NCBI GenBank assembly: GCA_019137255.1
Contig: WPDH01000413.1
Coordinates: 1 to 47,190, forward strand
Origin: Corinectria fuckeliana
Taxonomy: Eukaryota > Ascomycota > Sordariomycetes > Hypocreales > Nectriaceae
Direction: 5' to 3'
Length of the DNA: 47,190 bases
Part shown: piece after piece, positions 10,494-23,140 of the stretch
Numbering within the stretch: position 1 is the stretch's first letter
How the letters are laid out: each line of letters starts with the position of its first letter
Program-made: the position numbers and the translations under genes
The notes under the pieces: model-generated
The model's database searches: none
Told to the model about the DNA's origin: nothing
What the model saw: the letters and a program-made list of their open reading frames with translations, nothing else

Positions 10494-12922
10494 CTAACGC
10501 AATTCCACATCCATCCTCGTAATGCCACTGATTTCTTCCACCAGGTCCACGCTTACCGTGCCGCTCATTCGGTCGCCTTCCCAACCTGCCACCAGGCGCC
10601 GGTATCGTTCCACCGAGGGGTTCGTCCATCGAGTCCACAGCGAACCTCCTGCGCACTCGGCTCCGTCGAGGAGGGGGAAGGGAAAGGCTATCCCGCTGGT
10701 ATCTGACGTAGGGGCCGTCTCCGCTTCCGCCATGACGGTGTTACCGTCTGGATCGACATGCCTCATGCTCCCGTCCTGTTGAACGGCCGCCCTAATCAAC
10801 GCCTCTTCTCGCCCAACATGCATGGCCCATGTCCGAGCCCACCCCTCTGCACTGAACGCCCAGATCATCATGTCCGGGCCAGAATCGAGGGCCAGCTCCA
10901 CTAGGTTGCTGCAGATAGCGACCGGCTGGCCTTGGATCTCCAGTGGATGGACTGTAGACCTCATGTCTTGGAACGGGTCGCCAAACACGTCGATGTCGCC
11001 ATAGTTATCCTCTGGCCTCCAGCTTTGCCATTCCGACAGGTTTTCCGCCTCGTCATCCTCGGTCCCTCCTCTTCTGGACGCTCTGGCCGTGGTGCTCCCC
11101 TGGGAAATGTCATGGAACATGTCCGGCGGGATCGTGTAAAAGACGACAATCTGCTTGTCTGAGCCAACGTCGCCTGGCGGTGGGGCCGTGTTGCACGAAG
11201 TAACCTCGTCCGACTTAACGCGTAGGGCATCCCCACTGTCAACTGAAAATGTTGCTGCGACGCGGACCCCATGCCGTGTGTCTGTCCCAGCAGTGTATAA
11301 CACGGGTGACGGGTACGACGCGGCCGCTGGTGGGCGAAACCAGACCTTGCGGATTAGTCGATTCAGGGACCCGACTGGAGCGTCCGTTCCCAGGCACAGG
11401 TTGCCCGTCTTGGGATCCGTGAACAGGATATGATAGCCATCGCTCAGAGGCACAGCTCTGTAGTGGTCAGCGCTGGCGGCGGAAACTCTGCGGACGAAGC
11501 CATCACTCTGCAGCTGTTGATCAAGCAGATCGCGCGTCCGCACGCAAGATCGTTGGGACGGCAGATCGTTGACCGAATAGATGTCATGGGTGACAGTTCC
11601 CCCGGCCCCAGTCTCCAACACCGAAACAACTCCGCTGCTTCCAGAACGAATGAAACTGGTCTCATAGCCTTGGAAAATGTTCCCGACTGGCCCGAATGCA
11701 TTGCCAAGGGCGGCTGCAGAGCTGATTAACCGTAATTTCTTGCCGGTATCGACTCCTCTCCGTGCTGGCAGGAAGTAGAGGAAGTCGCTCGGCGATGCCA
11801 GGGGAAACCACCTGCTTAGGTCCTGGCTCGTGAGAGCATCTACCTAATGAAGCTCGATGCCAGCCGTGCACCCAAAGGCTACGCAGTTCCTCTGAGGACA
11901 GAGAGCCACCGAGCGAGGGGGGTCGTCAGGATGGCAGATTCTCCTGTAAACCGATCGCGGGCCCTCCTCAATAGGAGGTGCTCGAGACACAGGGTTGGCC
12001 TGGCACACGCAGACAGGGGCCGCGAGAGCGTTGGAACTGGGCGTACTCGGACCAGAACCTTCGTTTGACGTGTTGGCTGATGTCGGCTTAGATGCTCCAA
12101 CTCTCTCCGCCATGATGTCGCACACCATTCCCATTCGACCCTCCATCAGAACCGCGACAGCATGACGGCCCGCCGACGTGTCCATGCTGCAAGAGATGAC
12201 TTGTCGTGGACAGATGACAACGGCCACTGGCCGAGGAAGACCGAGGTCCACGTTATCTCTCGGCCGTGACGGAACGGACCATCTCGAGCGTGGGCTGAAG
12301 CAAACATGGTTCAGCTCGTAGACATAGACTGTCCATCCGTGCGTCGCTAGAAGAAACCGTCCGCAAAGGCTGACTGTAAAGACGAGGGCCCCATGCAGCG
12401 CGCCAACCGTAGATCCCGGCACTAAGCCTCCGAAGTCAGTGCGCCCTACTTCTACGAATGCGCTCTTTTTCAAGCTAGCAAGAGCGCATTCTCTTGAGAT
12501 CCATTTGCTCATTATTCTCTCCTGATTGAGACTGAAAAGGCGTGTTATGTTCAGGGGAGTTATGATCCGCAGGAGGCTACTCCACCATCCGCCCCTCTTC
12601 AACATGCGGACGAGGAGTCCACGATCGAGGCCTGCAAGGAACCACGAGCGACACGTATGCCGAGCGTTGTTGTAATCTTCCGGCGCCAGGAAGAGATAGA
12701 TATGCTGGACCGTCTCATTGGGCAACCGCATCGAGCTGGGGCGTTCTGCAACCATTAGTTCCAGACAGGCTTCGGCATCGCCATTTCCATCACGGCGCGT
12801 CACCTACCATCCAACTGCAGGACTGCGTAGTCGCTGCCACGGAATTTCTGGACGTTGGCAACGTCTCCAGGCCCGGAATCCGCGGGTCGGCCGCAGTCGA
12901 GCATCACGGCCACGCTTGCCAT
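10494..12922 (-). pseudogene. F-box protein gene interrupted by one in-frame TAG
   Basis: Two exons on the minus strand, 12922-12808 and 12745-10494. The 62-bp intron (12746-12807) has a GTAGGT donor, an ACTAAT branch and a GCAG acceptor. Splicing joins LQLD to ERPSSMRLPNETVQ, giving an N-terminal F-box (about residues 46-85, LPNETVQHIYLFL..CRSW) as used by SCF ubiquitin ligase adaptors. The rest resembles large fungal F-box proteins with a degenerate beta-repeat region. The frame would be 788 codons, but codon 339 (11844-11846) is TAG. The same frame stays open on both sides, reading AGIELH-stop-VDALTSQDLSRWFPL and then 449 more codons. By memory of the family I expect Trp at this position; TGG to TAG is a C-to-T change in CpA context on the other strand. 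No other disruption is visible. A 39-base in-frame GT..AG segment ending at the TAG (11844-11882) is too short and too well coded to be a convincing intron. A truncated 338-aa F-box product is possible. Confidence 0.82.
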
Positions 12923-13431
12923 GATTCTAGTTGAGGCTTTGCCCGGTTGATTCGTTCGCGTGGCTGGCCTCGTAGGCGTTGTCCCTGCCACGCCTCTTGA
13001 GAGTAGTATTTGAGAGGACGTCTTGGACTGTTCAGCCTCCCAAAATGGAGGCTGTAGCTCACGTCTAAGGATAGGTGGAGGTAAAAGGTAATAGAGAGGT
13101 ACTGTAGAGGTTTTCAGGACATGGCTGAGGGGAGACATCGTGCCCAATAACGTGACTTGGAGATGGAAAATACGAAGCCTGGTGGCTCTTGCTCTTTGCG
13201 GTAACCAGCAACTCATACAGGTAAGTAAGCTACCCGATATACAATAAAAGTCTCCACCAACACGGGCAAGAGCGATGGTCTGCAGAAAGTACGCTTTTCC
13301 CGTTCATTCAATACTCGTCCCATTAAACAGAAAGAAACAGGATGTGTAATTAAGACATACAGTCTAACAATAACTCCCGGGGCAGACCCAGCGCCGTTAC
13401 CATGCATCGCGCGAGACCCAGTCCTGAGCCA
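12923..13431. other. intergenic between F-box and channel genes
   Basis: About 500 bp separating two genes transcribed in the same (minus) direction: the 3' flank of the channel gene and the promoter of the F-box gene. The F-box reading frame stays open upstream to about 13216, so an earlier ATG is possible, but that extension has no recognisable sequence and is treated as leader. Confidence 0.5.
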
Positions 13432-16219
13432 TCAAACATTATTATCTCCACCATCTCTCCACACGTTTGACTCTGCTAGGCTGAGAGTGCTGTCAGTTAC
13501 GGCCAAGATGGGACGACTCAGTTCGTCGCTGCTCTCGGTTTCGCTGTCGGGAACGACAGGTGGTGGGTCATGGTAGATCCACGCTTGCTGGAGTCTGTTT
13601 CGTAATTAGCTATCACGTACACGGGCGAGCATTCGGAGCAACATACGGTACTGTGAGGCTTGGGTTAACAAATGTTAGGCCCTTTTCCTTAAATTCGTCG
13701 AGTGTGCTTCCACGACGTAGAACGCCTAGTGACGGTCGAGGGCTCTCATCATCAAACCCCCCGTCCGAGACAGCATCCTCTTCTGAGTCCTGGTTATCTC
13801 TTATAGCACGGAGGGCAATGTACTTGGTCAGAGGTTCAAACCGCTGCTTGATATAAAAGCTATACCAGATGGTGAAGGGAATAAGTGGCAGGATGCTGAT
13901 CGACTGGAGGAAAGCCGATTCAGTAGCAATCTGGCCGATCATGACAACCTCGAAAACAACCAACCCAATGATGATCCGGTAGCATATTATGCGCCACGCA
14001 CCGCCTGTGGCATGCTGAGGTTGATCCATCGCATAAAGCACCATGTACTTGAAGGTGAAGTATCCGAAAGCGAAATACAGCGTGCCGATGATGAGAATCA
14101 CGAATCCCATCCTCAAAACGCTGTAGATGAGGCAGAGGTTGAACACAAGCAAGGCCGTAGGCAGGTAGAAGCCATACTGGAAGACGGGCGGCTGTTTCAT
14201 GTCGTCAAAATCGCGCGGGGTTGTCGACATCATCCGAGTAAATGGATATAGGAACACACTTCCAACTTCTAGAATCCTGAAAGGCATAAGACCAATACCC
14301 TGGAGCATGATGAAGGAAATGTAAAAGATGGAAAGATTTTCCACATCCTTGGCAATGACACCGGGGATTGTGCTGGTGTCCTTGAGAAAATCCTGAAGGA
14401 CGCCCCAAAAGTCCAAACCAGTTCGAGAGACGGCGAACACGAAGAACGTGTTGAAGAAGGTGAAGAAGAAGTTCTTTGAGATGACAGAGAGCTCCACGTC
14501 GCCTTGGGAAATCATTCCCTGGCAATTCGAAAGCCAGTCGTAGAGATACGGCACAGCAACGTTCAGAAGAGACACCACCAGGGTGGGGACACCGTTCTGG
14601 AACAATGAATAGATGATAGGGCGGTCTTGCAGCCACCCGGCGAATTCGGGTGCTGCCCTCTTGAGCGCACAAATACTCAGCAGAGAAGCGAGGAAGGCCG
14701 TGGGGAAAATCCAGACGAGAGTGAGGACGGTGATGAAGAGAGTGACAGCCCAGGATTTGAGCCGGCGAAGACCACGGGGAGAATAGGTGTTCCTCCAGAC
14801 AAGATCAGAGGGGGAGGGAGTTGTCTTGGTCAGTAATCTGCCGGGTCGAGGATCTATCCTAGCTTGGATAAACATTTGGCATGAGGCGACCGAGTCCATC
14901 GTGACGAGAGCCATGTCAGTGGGCGTGTACTTCTTCTTCCGAGCTTGGACAACCCTTTCATCCAGCCTCCTAAGCTTCTCACCGTAGTAGTCAATCGCGT
15001 CAATGTTACGGGATCGAAGGCCAAGGAAACCGTGACGGAGGCTGACTTGAGGCCTTCCCTCCTCTCCCCAGTCTGCCCTGTCCATGTCGGGGTCAAGGAG
15101 GTGGCCATTCTCGCCAGATTCCTCATCGGTATCTTGTCTCTGCGAGCCATTCGAGCTAGACTGGTTCCCTGCATTCGTACTTGATGTATTTCCCTTCGCA
15201 TTGTCTCGTTTGTACTTTAGGTACTTGGACCAGGATGCCTCGAGCTTTCTGAGAGTAACGTCTCTCAGTGCCACCAGGTCGTCCAACTCCTTCCAATCCC
15301 GGCAGATGGTAACGGAATTAACGGTGCCAATATCCAGCTTCTCGATTAGATTTTTGACTTGCTCTTCCGATCTGAGGTCTTCGGGGATGCCGGTCAGGCG
15401 AAATGTGCGGTCTGTGATGGTGGACTGGGATCCGAGATAATCCTGCCGATAACGGATAATCCGAAAGGTCTCCCCGTTGATGTAGTAAATTGTCAAGGCA
15501 ACGAAGACGTAGGTGAAGACGGTGTACGACCACAAGTAGCTGTGCTTTCCACTCTTGTCATCGAGGCCCCCGCCCTTGAACAAATCGAAATCCGGATCTA
15601 CATGGAGCACCTGGCTCGGGGTGTAAAGGGGGTTCAAGGCTATGGTGGTTTGGTTGTCTCCAGTGTGGTTTCCGCCACCGCCAAAGTCGGGCCGCCAATG
15701 GAGGAAGTGGGCATTTATTGGCCAGAGGATAACTGTTGCGAGGAAGGCCATGATGGCGAAGAGTCGAGCGGCCATTTTGAAGAATGCCAAGAACTGCGCA
15801 TGTCAGCACCTCTTGCTATAGCTATTAACAGCAGCCGGGCGCCTTGGACTTACCACAAATGCATCAAGGCCAGCTGATGCCAGGACCTGCTGCTCGCTGA
15901 TCTTGTACAATTGAGGGATCCATCCAAAGGCCGAGTTGGAGAGCGAAGGAAGGTTAACGGAGGGGTCGAGACGGCGTTTGCGAGCGGCGTAGAGAGCGGG
16001 CCATCGTGGGCGTAGGATCTGGCGTGTGTGTTAGAAGGCACTTGATAGACAAACAGGTTCCGGCAATGTGACGAAGTCGGGTTCACGTACGCAGAAGGCA
16101 AGGAAAGCGACGGTGCCAAGTAGCAGAGAGAGCACGAGCTGGACCTCAAGGCTCTTCCCGTTCTGGGGCTTGACAAAGTCCTCGTAGTTGCACGTCTCTT
16201 CGCCGTCTTTAGGTCGCAT
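13432..16219 (-). CDS. CSC1/OSCA/TMEM63-family stress-gated calcium-permeable channel
   Basis: Four exons on the minus strand: 16219-16091, 16018-15854, 15793-13647 and 13594-13432, giving 867 aa. All three introns (16019-16090, 15794-15853, 13595-13646) are GT-AG and restore family sequence. The final splice adds the conserved tail AWIYHDPPP, which an unspliced reading would lose. Domains in order: N-terminal TM region (TM1 about 26-43, then TMs around 95-240), a cytosolic RNA-recognition-like region (about 250-460, with DRTFRLTGIPEDL), the seven-TM RSN1/DUF221 core (about 460-740), and the PHM7-type C-terminal tail. The family forms hyperosmolality- or mechanically gated cation channels in plasma or internal membranes; this specific role is inferred. 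There is a Ser/Asn-rich insert in the cytosolic region. Confidence 0.95.
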
Positions 16220-19200
16220 TGTGAGCAACAACGCGACGCGGGCGCGAGCGACGTGGCTTGTTTTGTTATAGCTGATGGCCGGCTTTGCTTGAGGCTGGGA
16301 GCTGGAGGCTGAAGCTGTTGGAGCTGGTGTGGTGGCTTGGAGACCGATTGATTACCTTATCGAATCGTCAGGCACGCAAGTCCCGCATAAAGGTACGTAC
16401 TCCCCTTCGTGACCCGTCGATGACGTCTAGGTGCACAGACCAGGTTCTTCGGTCACAGGGCTCTCCCCGTTATTTATAGCTTATTTCACCGGCTACGAAG
16501 TACGAATACGTAAACTTGGTGGCTTACTTCGTATTTCTAGATACTCTCTCGGCGTATCTGCACACGGCTCGATATCATTTCTCTCAGTTTGTCATCGAAG
16601 CCGGATAAATTGACGTATTTTGAGGAGGGTCCCTTTTGTTACTGCCCCGCCGCCCCGTTCCAGCTCACCTACCACGTCGCTCCTTAGATATAACATCGAA
16701 AATAAATAGTCTGAGCTAGACGTTAATTAGGCGGCTTTCCGCTTTTACATATTCAGGCAGCGAAAGTCTTTGACTCGTCTTGATAGAGTCCGTTGATGAT
16801 CCTCAGCTTGAGACTGGAATCGGCGACGAGACACTTCGGTGGAGATTTCCCAAGGGCATCGCTCTGTGCCAAGGGATCTACTCAATACGCACACAACCGC
16901 ATCGAGTCAAACAGCATTAGCCTCTTCTTCATGTCTCAACCAACCTCACTTTCCAGAACGAAGACATTTCCATTTGAACCCTACAGATAAACACAGCTGC
17001 AAGTCTGGATAAATTTAAGAGGTCGGTTCTGCTTTCAAACACCTCGCTGAATGGGACTCGCCTCGATGCACCGCGCTCTCTTTACTTGGCATTCCGTACA
17101 ACTAATAAATCTTGAGCCAAGTATGTGGGTTTATGATATATCCAAGAGTTTATTCCCTCAATCACACAAGTACGGAGCCGAGAAGAAGTCAAGCACAGTA
17201 CAATAAAGCTTCCGTATCAATAGCTCTAAAATAAAACGCTACTTAATATCGTCTTCCCACCACCACGTGTTCTTATATGTATCAACCTCATTGTTGCATT
17301 ACGGTGCGCGATTCTACACCTATAATCCCGGTGGATCAGCTGTATATTGAACTTGAAGATACAGGGGTGTTAAAGTGGTGGTTCCTTTCCTCACAATTGA
17401 GTTACCGGTGATTCGGGAGGCCTCTAAAAATAAAAGCCAGTACGTCCTTAATCTCGCATCGGACCTAATTTTTATACCTCCATGAACGCCAACCATCGTG
17501 CTAAAATTGCCACATTGACCAAACACGCCACCAATGCCAAATGTAATCGAAAATCATGCCCAGCGGGGATTCTTTACCGGGTGAGATACGAATAATGATC
17601 CTGGATCTGCTTACACGACATCGCCGCCTAGCCCCTTACGCTACTGCCTCTAAAGAACGGCAAGCTACTATTGAGAAGAGCAACTTCCGCCGGCTGAAGC
17701 TGAACCAATCGTGCCTAGACGAGTTTGTGAACTAGTCAAACGACAAAGAGGGCTAGTTAAGCACATCTGGCTGAACGTAGAGCTTTGACGATATACTTGC
17801 CTATATTGCCAACGTTCAGAGTATGAGACATGCTTCGAGTTGAGATGCAGCTGCTAGATTGTGAGATTTGCTCTCACGGAGACGCTATTCAACACGTGAA
17901 TCTGCTCTTTGCGGTTGATCCTGTATCCCTGCAGCAGATGCGAATGGAAAACTCATGAATCGCCATTTTCTTGGCATTGTTCAAGAGAGATTTGCTCCGC
18001 GGCTCAAAAGTTCACTGCTTAATTAGAGTAACTGATTCGAGAATGATGAAGCAAACCAAGTATATTTTTAATGAGATAGTGAGAGATATATATGACTACA
18101 AAATCGTTACATCCACCCTTAAATTCCCCTGACAGGATAATGCATCGCTCTTCTGCTCGAGCCCATCCTCGTACTCGCAAAGATCACGCCCAGTCCGCTA
18201 AAGTAGGTGACTCAGCCACAACCCGCACGAACGAGTACCAAGGAGATTCAGTCGCAGGGAAGACGAGCACTATTGAGCATCCATCCTAGTGACCAATGTC
18301 GAGGAGTCTTTGGCTCGATTCGAGGAAACAAAGAAAGAGAGCAAGCTTGCAATTCCGCTCATCATCAAACGAATCACCCCTTTCGAGGACAAGGAGTCTC
18401 TATCAAGTAATAATATTAACCGTCAAGCGCAGTCGAAGCGATAGTATAGGCAGCCCACTTACCACCATACCAAAGGATTCTTTTGGTCGAAGCCGAAGGG
18501 GAGACATCAATGGGCAGTCCGCCACATATAGAAACCCGCTAGAGAAGGAAATATCGAACTATAAAATTGGTGGGATGCCGAGGAGATGCGTAGGGGTGAC
18601 CACCCGTACCAACTTACGTGCTGCTTAGGTTTCGAATCCATAGACAGTCCTGCAGCTCAACTAAGTATTGAGCCAGCAAAGAGCCATGCGATTTGGGCCG
18701 TAAGCCATTCTCCCCTACCATGTTATTCACTGCTCAAGTCACTAGCTGCCCCAACACCCTGATTCCTTGGCGCCCTGATAGCCTAACAGTCGCTATCACA
18801 GTTGATGGCGAGGTCATGATAGAAGGGAAGATGAGAGGAAAGAAGAGCGAAAGCCAGCACAAACACGTGATATACAGCCCAAGTAGACATATTGAACAGC
18901 CCGAATAGCCCGAACAGTAGTCTACGACTCCTTGCAGATAGACTTGAACCCATGTTTTATGATTTGTACTATCCCGACGCGCGTCGGCTCGCAGCCCTTC
19001 CCCGTCCACACTTTCCCCTCACCCTTTCGCATAAGCGCGCCCATGCAGCCCCCAAGGCGAGCCACGGGCGCACTTAGGTATCCGCCAAGGCGCATTCGGT
19101 GGCGAATGAAGGCTAGATAAACAAGCGGCCCTGCCGGTCTTGTTAGACGCGTCTGACGTTATCAAACCCAGGTCTACGCCGGTGACTGGAAATGGACGCG

Positions 19201-20278
19201 TGGCCTGGGGTACGCAAGGAGAGGCTCACGAGGTGATGTAAGTTGAGGAAATCCAACCAGGCTGAGGATGTTGCAAGGAACGACTTGTGACTGTGAGCCT
19301 GACATTAGGCTCCCAGAGACTTATTTTTTGCACCGGGCGTGACAGTCCTGCCCTCTCGGCGCGGACCGACCGAGTTGATTCCTTATCTGGTCCAACGACC
19401 ATCCGACAAGGTATCCGACCCTTTCAAGGCTTCAGCTTCATCAGCTCTCTAAAGTTCCTGCAGGCTGCACTCAGCTTCAGTTAAACCACGACGCAATGAC
19501 ACGCCATCGACGAACCCAGTGGCTTCGGACAGAGGCTCCGGGCTGCCGGTGTTGTGTCGGATGCAACAGACTAGACGTCTGATCCAGCCTGGAAACATTC
19601 CCAAATGACCGGCTGACGTCCCATCCACCTCGCTCAATGTGCTTCTTTGCCACCGGACTTCTGCTTCCTGCTCTCGGTCAGCTAGCCTCGTTAGGTGGTA
19701 TGCAGGGTAACTTTGCGAAATGGTTATTCTTAGGAGCGATGCCAATGTCTCGTCTCGACCGGGAGTTAGCCTGCCGCGCATACTTGGCGCTCTCTTGCCA
19801 CCTCATCGCTCGTCAATCTGCTGAATCCCGGTGACCACCAACATGTACGGGGGCTACGGGTATCCGGACGCTTGGCGCCTCTCTTTCGGCCCTCGGGAGA
19901 CCTTTCCAAGCCTACAATTCAGACATGAGACAGAAAAGCTGAAACGATTTCCTTGGCTCGACCTGTGGGCTTCGTGGCGTATTCGTCATGTAAGGACCGT
20001 TGCATCTCCGAAGAGCGGTTCAGCCGTACGCTTCGTCTTTCTCTCTTCAGTCAAACTCGCCCCTTCCATGTGGCTACCCTACCGACGCTGACTTGGGTTA
20101 GATCCTTATATCTCAAACTGCCTTATTCTGTATAGTTAATCAGCCTTCTGTCTGTCTGGCAAGCCAAGAGCGTCTTGGGTGCGTGTACAAAAGCCCAGCA
20201 GTGACCACTATCGTTCAACTAATTTATGGCATCGCTACTCGGCCTTTATTCTACTCTTGTTGTTCTCTTTGATCCACC
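16220..20278. other. gene-poor region
   Basis: About 4 kb with no reading frame above roughly 110 codons and no recognisable domain. The left edge should include the promoter of the channel gene. Composition is moderate, not RIP-like. I find no transposase or reverse transcriptase signature and no convincing tRNA. TACGAAGTAC at 16494-16503 and AGTACGGAG at 17169-17177 belong to a motif seen elsewhere in the window. It may be decayed former coding or repeat DNA, or long regulatory sequence. Confidence 0.5.
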
Positions 20279-20794
20279 ATGAAAGACTCGGGGCGCCGTT
20301 ATCAGGAGGACGACCTGACCCAGCTGGGCGTTTCTCCGGACACCTGCGGGTGGATTCAGGTACGGCGACGTCACCATGCTGCTTCAGCCCGCAACTCGTG
20401 GACTGGAGGACAAGGACCTCCCAAGTGGGACGCCTCGGGCCCTTCCACGGGGAAACAACCCCTTAATGTCGAGGACATCGTGGCATTGGTACACCAATTC
20501 GGCCCAGAGGACCCATGGGACGGACTCGCGGCGGTTCAGGCACAGCAGACCACAACAGCCAACTGGTGCGACACCCGGTCGGCGCCAGTCACAATACCAA
20601 GCCAAGAACAAACATACAGCTACGACACCGAGCGCCAGCGGCATACAAATCCAGGGGCCGGATATATCGGCAGCACGCAAGCTGACCACGGAAGCCAAGA
20701 GTCCCAAGGACGACTGAAGCCCGACAGTGTCGACGGCGATAGCCGTGCCCGAAAGCCCAAAAGCCACTCCAAGGGGTACTCCAGCCGCAAGTGA
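20279..20794 (+). CDS. hypothetical small hydrophilic protein (171 aa)
   Basis: An uninterrupted 171-codon frame beginning in the context CCACCATGA after a pyrimidine-rich leader. It is the longest frame in the 16.2-25.9 kb gene-poor region. The product is hydrophilic and low in aromatics, with Gln/Ser/Gly-rich sequence and a basic, Ser-rich tail (RARKPKSHSKGYSSRK). It has no signal peptide, membrane segment or domain that I recognise. It is probably an intrinsically disordered orphan protein if real. Possible splice donors inside (GTACGG near 20360) and at the end (GTGAGT at 20791) leave the exact structure open. Chance ORF remains a serious alternative. Confidence 0.35.
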   Translation: MKDSGRRYQEDDLTQLGVSPDTCGWIQVRRRHHAASARNSWTGGQGPPKWDASGPSTGKQPLNVEDIVALVHQFGPEDPWDGLAAVQAQQTTTANWCDTRSAPVTIPSQEQTYSYDTERQRHTNPGAGYIGSTQADHGSQESQGRLKPDSVDGDSRARKPKSHSKGYSSRK

Positions 20795-23140
20795 GTTCAG
20801 TAACGCCTATATTCAGGTACGTTGGTGAGACATCTTGTGTCCCCCACCATCGCTGTGCTGAACAATAAACAGGCTCGCTGTGGCTTATTGTGACTGAAGA
20901 GCGATGATAGCCGGGCAGATAGCCGGCACGCTATAGAAGGGGGCTTGAAGTCTGGTGTAGAGTAAGACAAAGTGATGATACCAAGAGATAAGGAGTAGAG
21001 GCCATGACGTCTCAACGTTGGACTACCCGTCGACGGTTAGCTGCGGATCGGAGAGAGATGCTTGGCGGCCCATGAGGCCGCAGGTTCCTGCATGATCGGT
21101 TAATAATTATGCGAGGAATACACCACGTGGAATAACAACCACCAAAAGACCTAGAGTCAATGCATACATGCATGCAGGCCCATAGGCTCTAAGTGAAGTA
21201 TCTAAGCGATCCCAGTGAACGCGTACGAGTGCCTCGACCTACCCCTGCTCAGGTGCTTTCAAGCCGCCCCAGAAGCTCACTCGTCTTCTGTTAGACAGAC
21301 ATTCCAGAAACCTCACATGCTCCGGAGAGAGGTTAAGCACGACACTCCCGTAGCACCAACTGAAGACTCTCCTTGCAAGTAGAATGCCCGAGACACTGCC
21401 AGCGTTTGTCTCAGCCGGCTTCGGCAAGTAACGTCCCGGGCGTTAACAGGGCTGTCAAATATCAGTGCCCGCAATACACGCCAAAGGATGACAGGACGCC
21501 TGTGGAATCCGAGGCTGCCTAGGTTGTTGTTGGCCCCTCGCGAGCTTAGTCGTCGACCACAAACTGTTTACGGTCTAGGCTCGGGTTTCCGCGTCGGCGG
21601 CCCAAGTTTTTCGACAGCGCAAGTCACGCAGCGCCCTGCGCAAGCATCACGAGATGGCCACATTTCTCTCATTCGCGACGCGGGGTAACAAGGGGGCTTA
21701 CATTTCGTTCGATTCGGCTCCAGGTGGTTGCTCAGCATCCATCTGTCGGCCTCTTTCTTCTCAGTGTAACCGGAGTTCTCAAGGAAGAAAGCTAGTCTGA
21801 TGCTCGTGTCCCAACGATGATGCCACCGGGATGGTAAGACGGCATGGAGGATAAGAACGCTTCCATTGTCCCATTCAGTGATCCGAGGGGAAGATCAGTG
21901 CCTTGGCTTGTGTGAGAAAGTCAGGTACCGAGGTGTCACTCAAACGTTTTGTAAACAGCGAGGTTACCTCATGTAAAGCCATCGTGTTCTGGCGTCTCGT
22001 AGCTAAGCTCCGAACGGAGCTCACCGACGACAATACTTCCGCCACTGCGGAGGACCCGAGAGCGAACAAACAAGGGGATGGTGGCTCGGGATTTGTGTCC
22101 TGCGTGGGTAGCGTTAGACCCGATTTAGACGTCGGGCACTCGTCCGTCTCGCTGTGTGATCGAGTGCAGCTACCCGAAAAACGACCACAAGATCCGGCCT
22201 ACCCTAGTCCATGGAAGACTCGGCCCATCTCTGGGCTGAGCAGGTGAGTTCCGGGCATCACAGAAGAGCTGGCGCGGTGACACCGTCCTACCGGTGGCCC
22301 TGTGGCCCTGTGCGTAACCCAATAGAAGACTCTAACCGACGGATAGCTGCAGCTTTGGAACGAGCAACGTAGCTAGTATGGCACGTAGCTCGATTTTGGG
22401 GACGGTGGGGTCTTACCGAATAACATAGGAGCTTTAGAACTGTTCGTAGCGTGCTTTCATCGGCATTGTCATCCAATGGCTTTTATAATGGAAGCTGTGC
22501 GACCTAAGTGTTGGTTTGCTGTTGGCCAGAGATATCACCAGACAAGGAGTCGTCACCGTTAGTAGAGTCATGCGAGAGCAGATACACTATAGGGTGATTT
22601 CGGGGAGTTTGTTCGAGGCAGTCCTAAGAGCTAGAAGCAAGTCTGTCTCGGAGGACAGACCTATGGGCCTGCATCCAAGACCAGCCCGCGTTGCATTTCG
22701 ACCGCGACTTGCTATGTACTGGGCTAACAGCCAGCCCCAAAGCCACGGATACACAATCTTTGAAAGCATGGGTCGAGGCATGGGCAGACTCGATAGCTTT
22801 CGTAGCTACGTTACCCCACAGGGAGCTAGCTTGACCCGTCTCCAAGAGGCCATCGGGGTATGCCGCTTATCTCGACTGACAAGGCCAGACAACTACAGGA
22901 TTTAGTGAAACTCGAGAACCGAAAGACGTTTCGAGACCAGGGAATTACTTGAGGTCGGGTATGTATAAATAGTTCGGACGATTCTCACTCGAGCGTCCCT
23001 ACATGATATTGGGCAATTCCTATACAGCTTATCCTCTTCTAACCAACTCTCAAGAACAAGGTCTTCCTCGCCAAGACTCAGTACTTACCTAGACTTCAAA
23101 CTTCAACTTCGACAAGCCATCGTCTACATACAGTGCCGCA
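20795..23140. other. gene-poor region
   Basis: About 2.3 kb with only short frames (up to 129 codons) in conflicting phases, none with recognisable sequence or coding bias. A TATA-like element (22964-22971) and an A/C-rich leader at the right end appear to serve the small ORF at 23141. Confidence 0.5.
22964..22971 (+). promoter_or_regulatory. TATA box upstream of the 23141 ORF
   Basis: TATAAATA lies 170 bp upstream of the ATG at 23141. It is followed by a leader rich in C, A and T with CTCAAGAAC, CTTCAAACTTCAACTTC and CATCGTC stretches up to the start codon. That pattern is typical of strongly expressed fungal genes and supports transcription of the small ORF. Confidence 0.5.

Noticed and set aside
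11844..11882. 39-base GT..AG segment that would splice out the F-box TAG in frame
   Set aside because: Shorter than any other intron here (minimum 46), no branch site, and it encodes sequence that reads like conserved protein (VAFGCTAGIELH).
13613..13646. Unspliced C-terminus of the channel gene ending at 13613
   Set aside because: Splicing 13595-13646 (GTATGT..CAG) yields the conserved AWIYHDPPP tail and a longer in-frame end at 13432, so the short end is intron sequence.
18640..18665. tRNA-like TTTCGAATCC string on the plus strand
   Set aside because: Flanking bases do not form a T-stem and there is no anticodon arm upstream.
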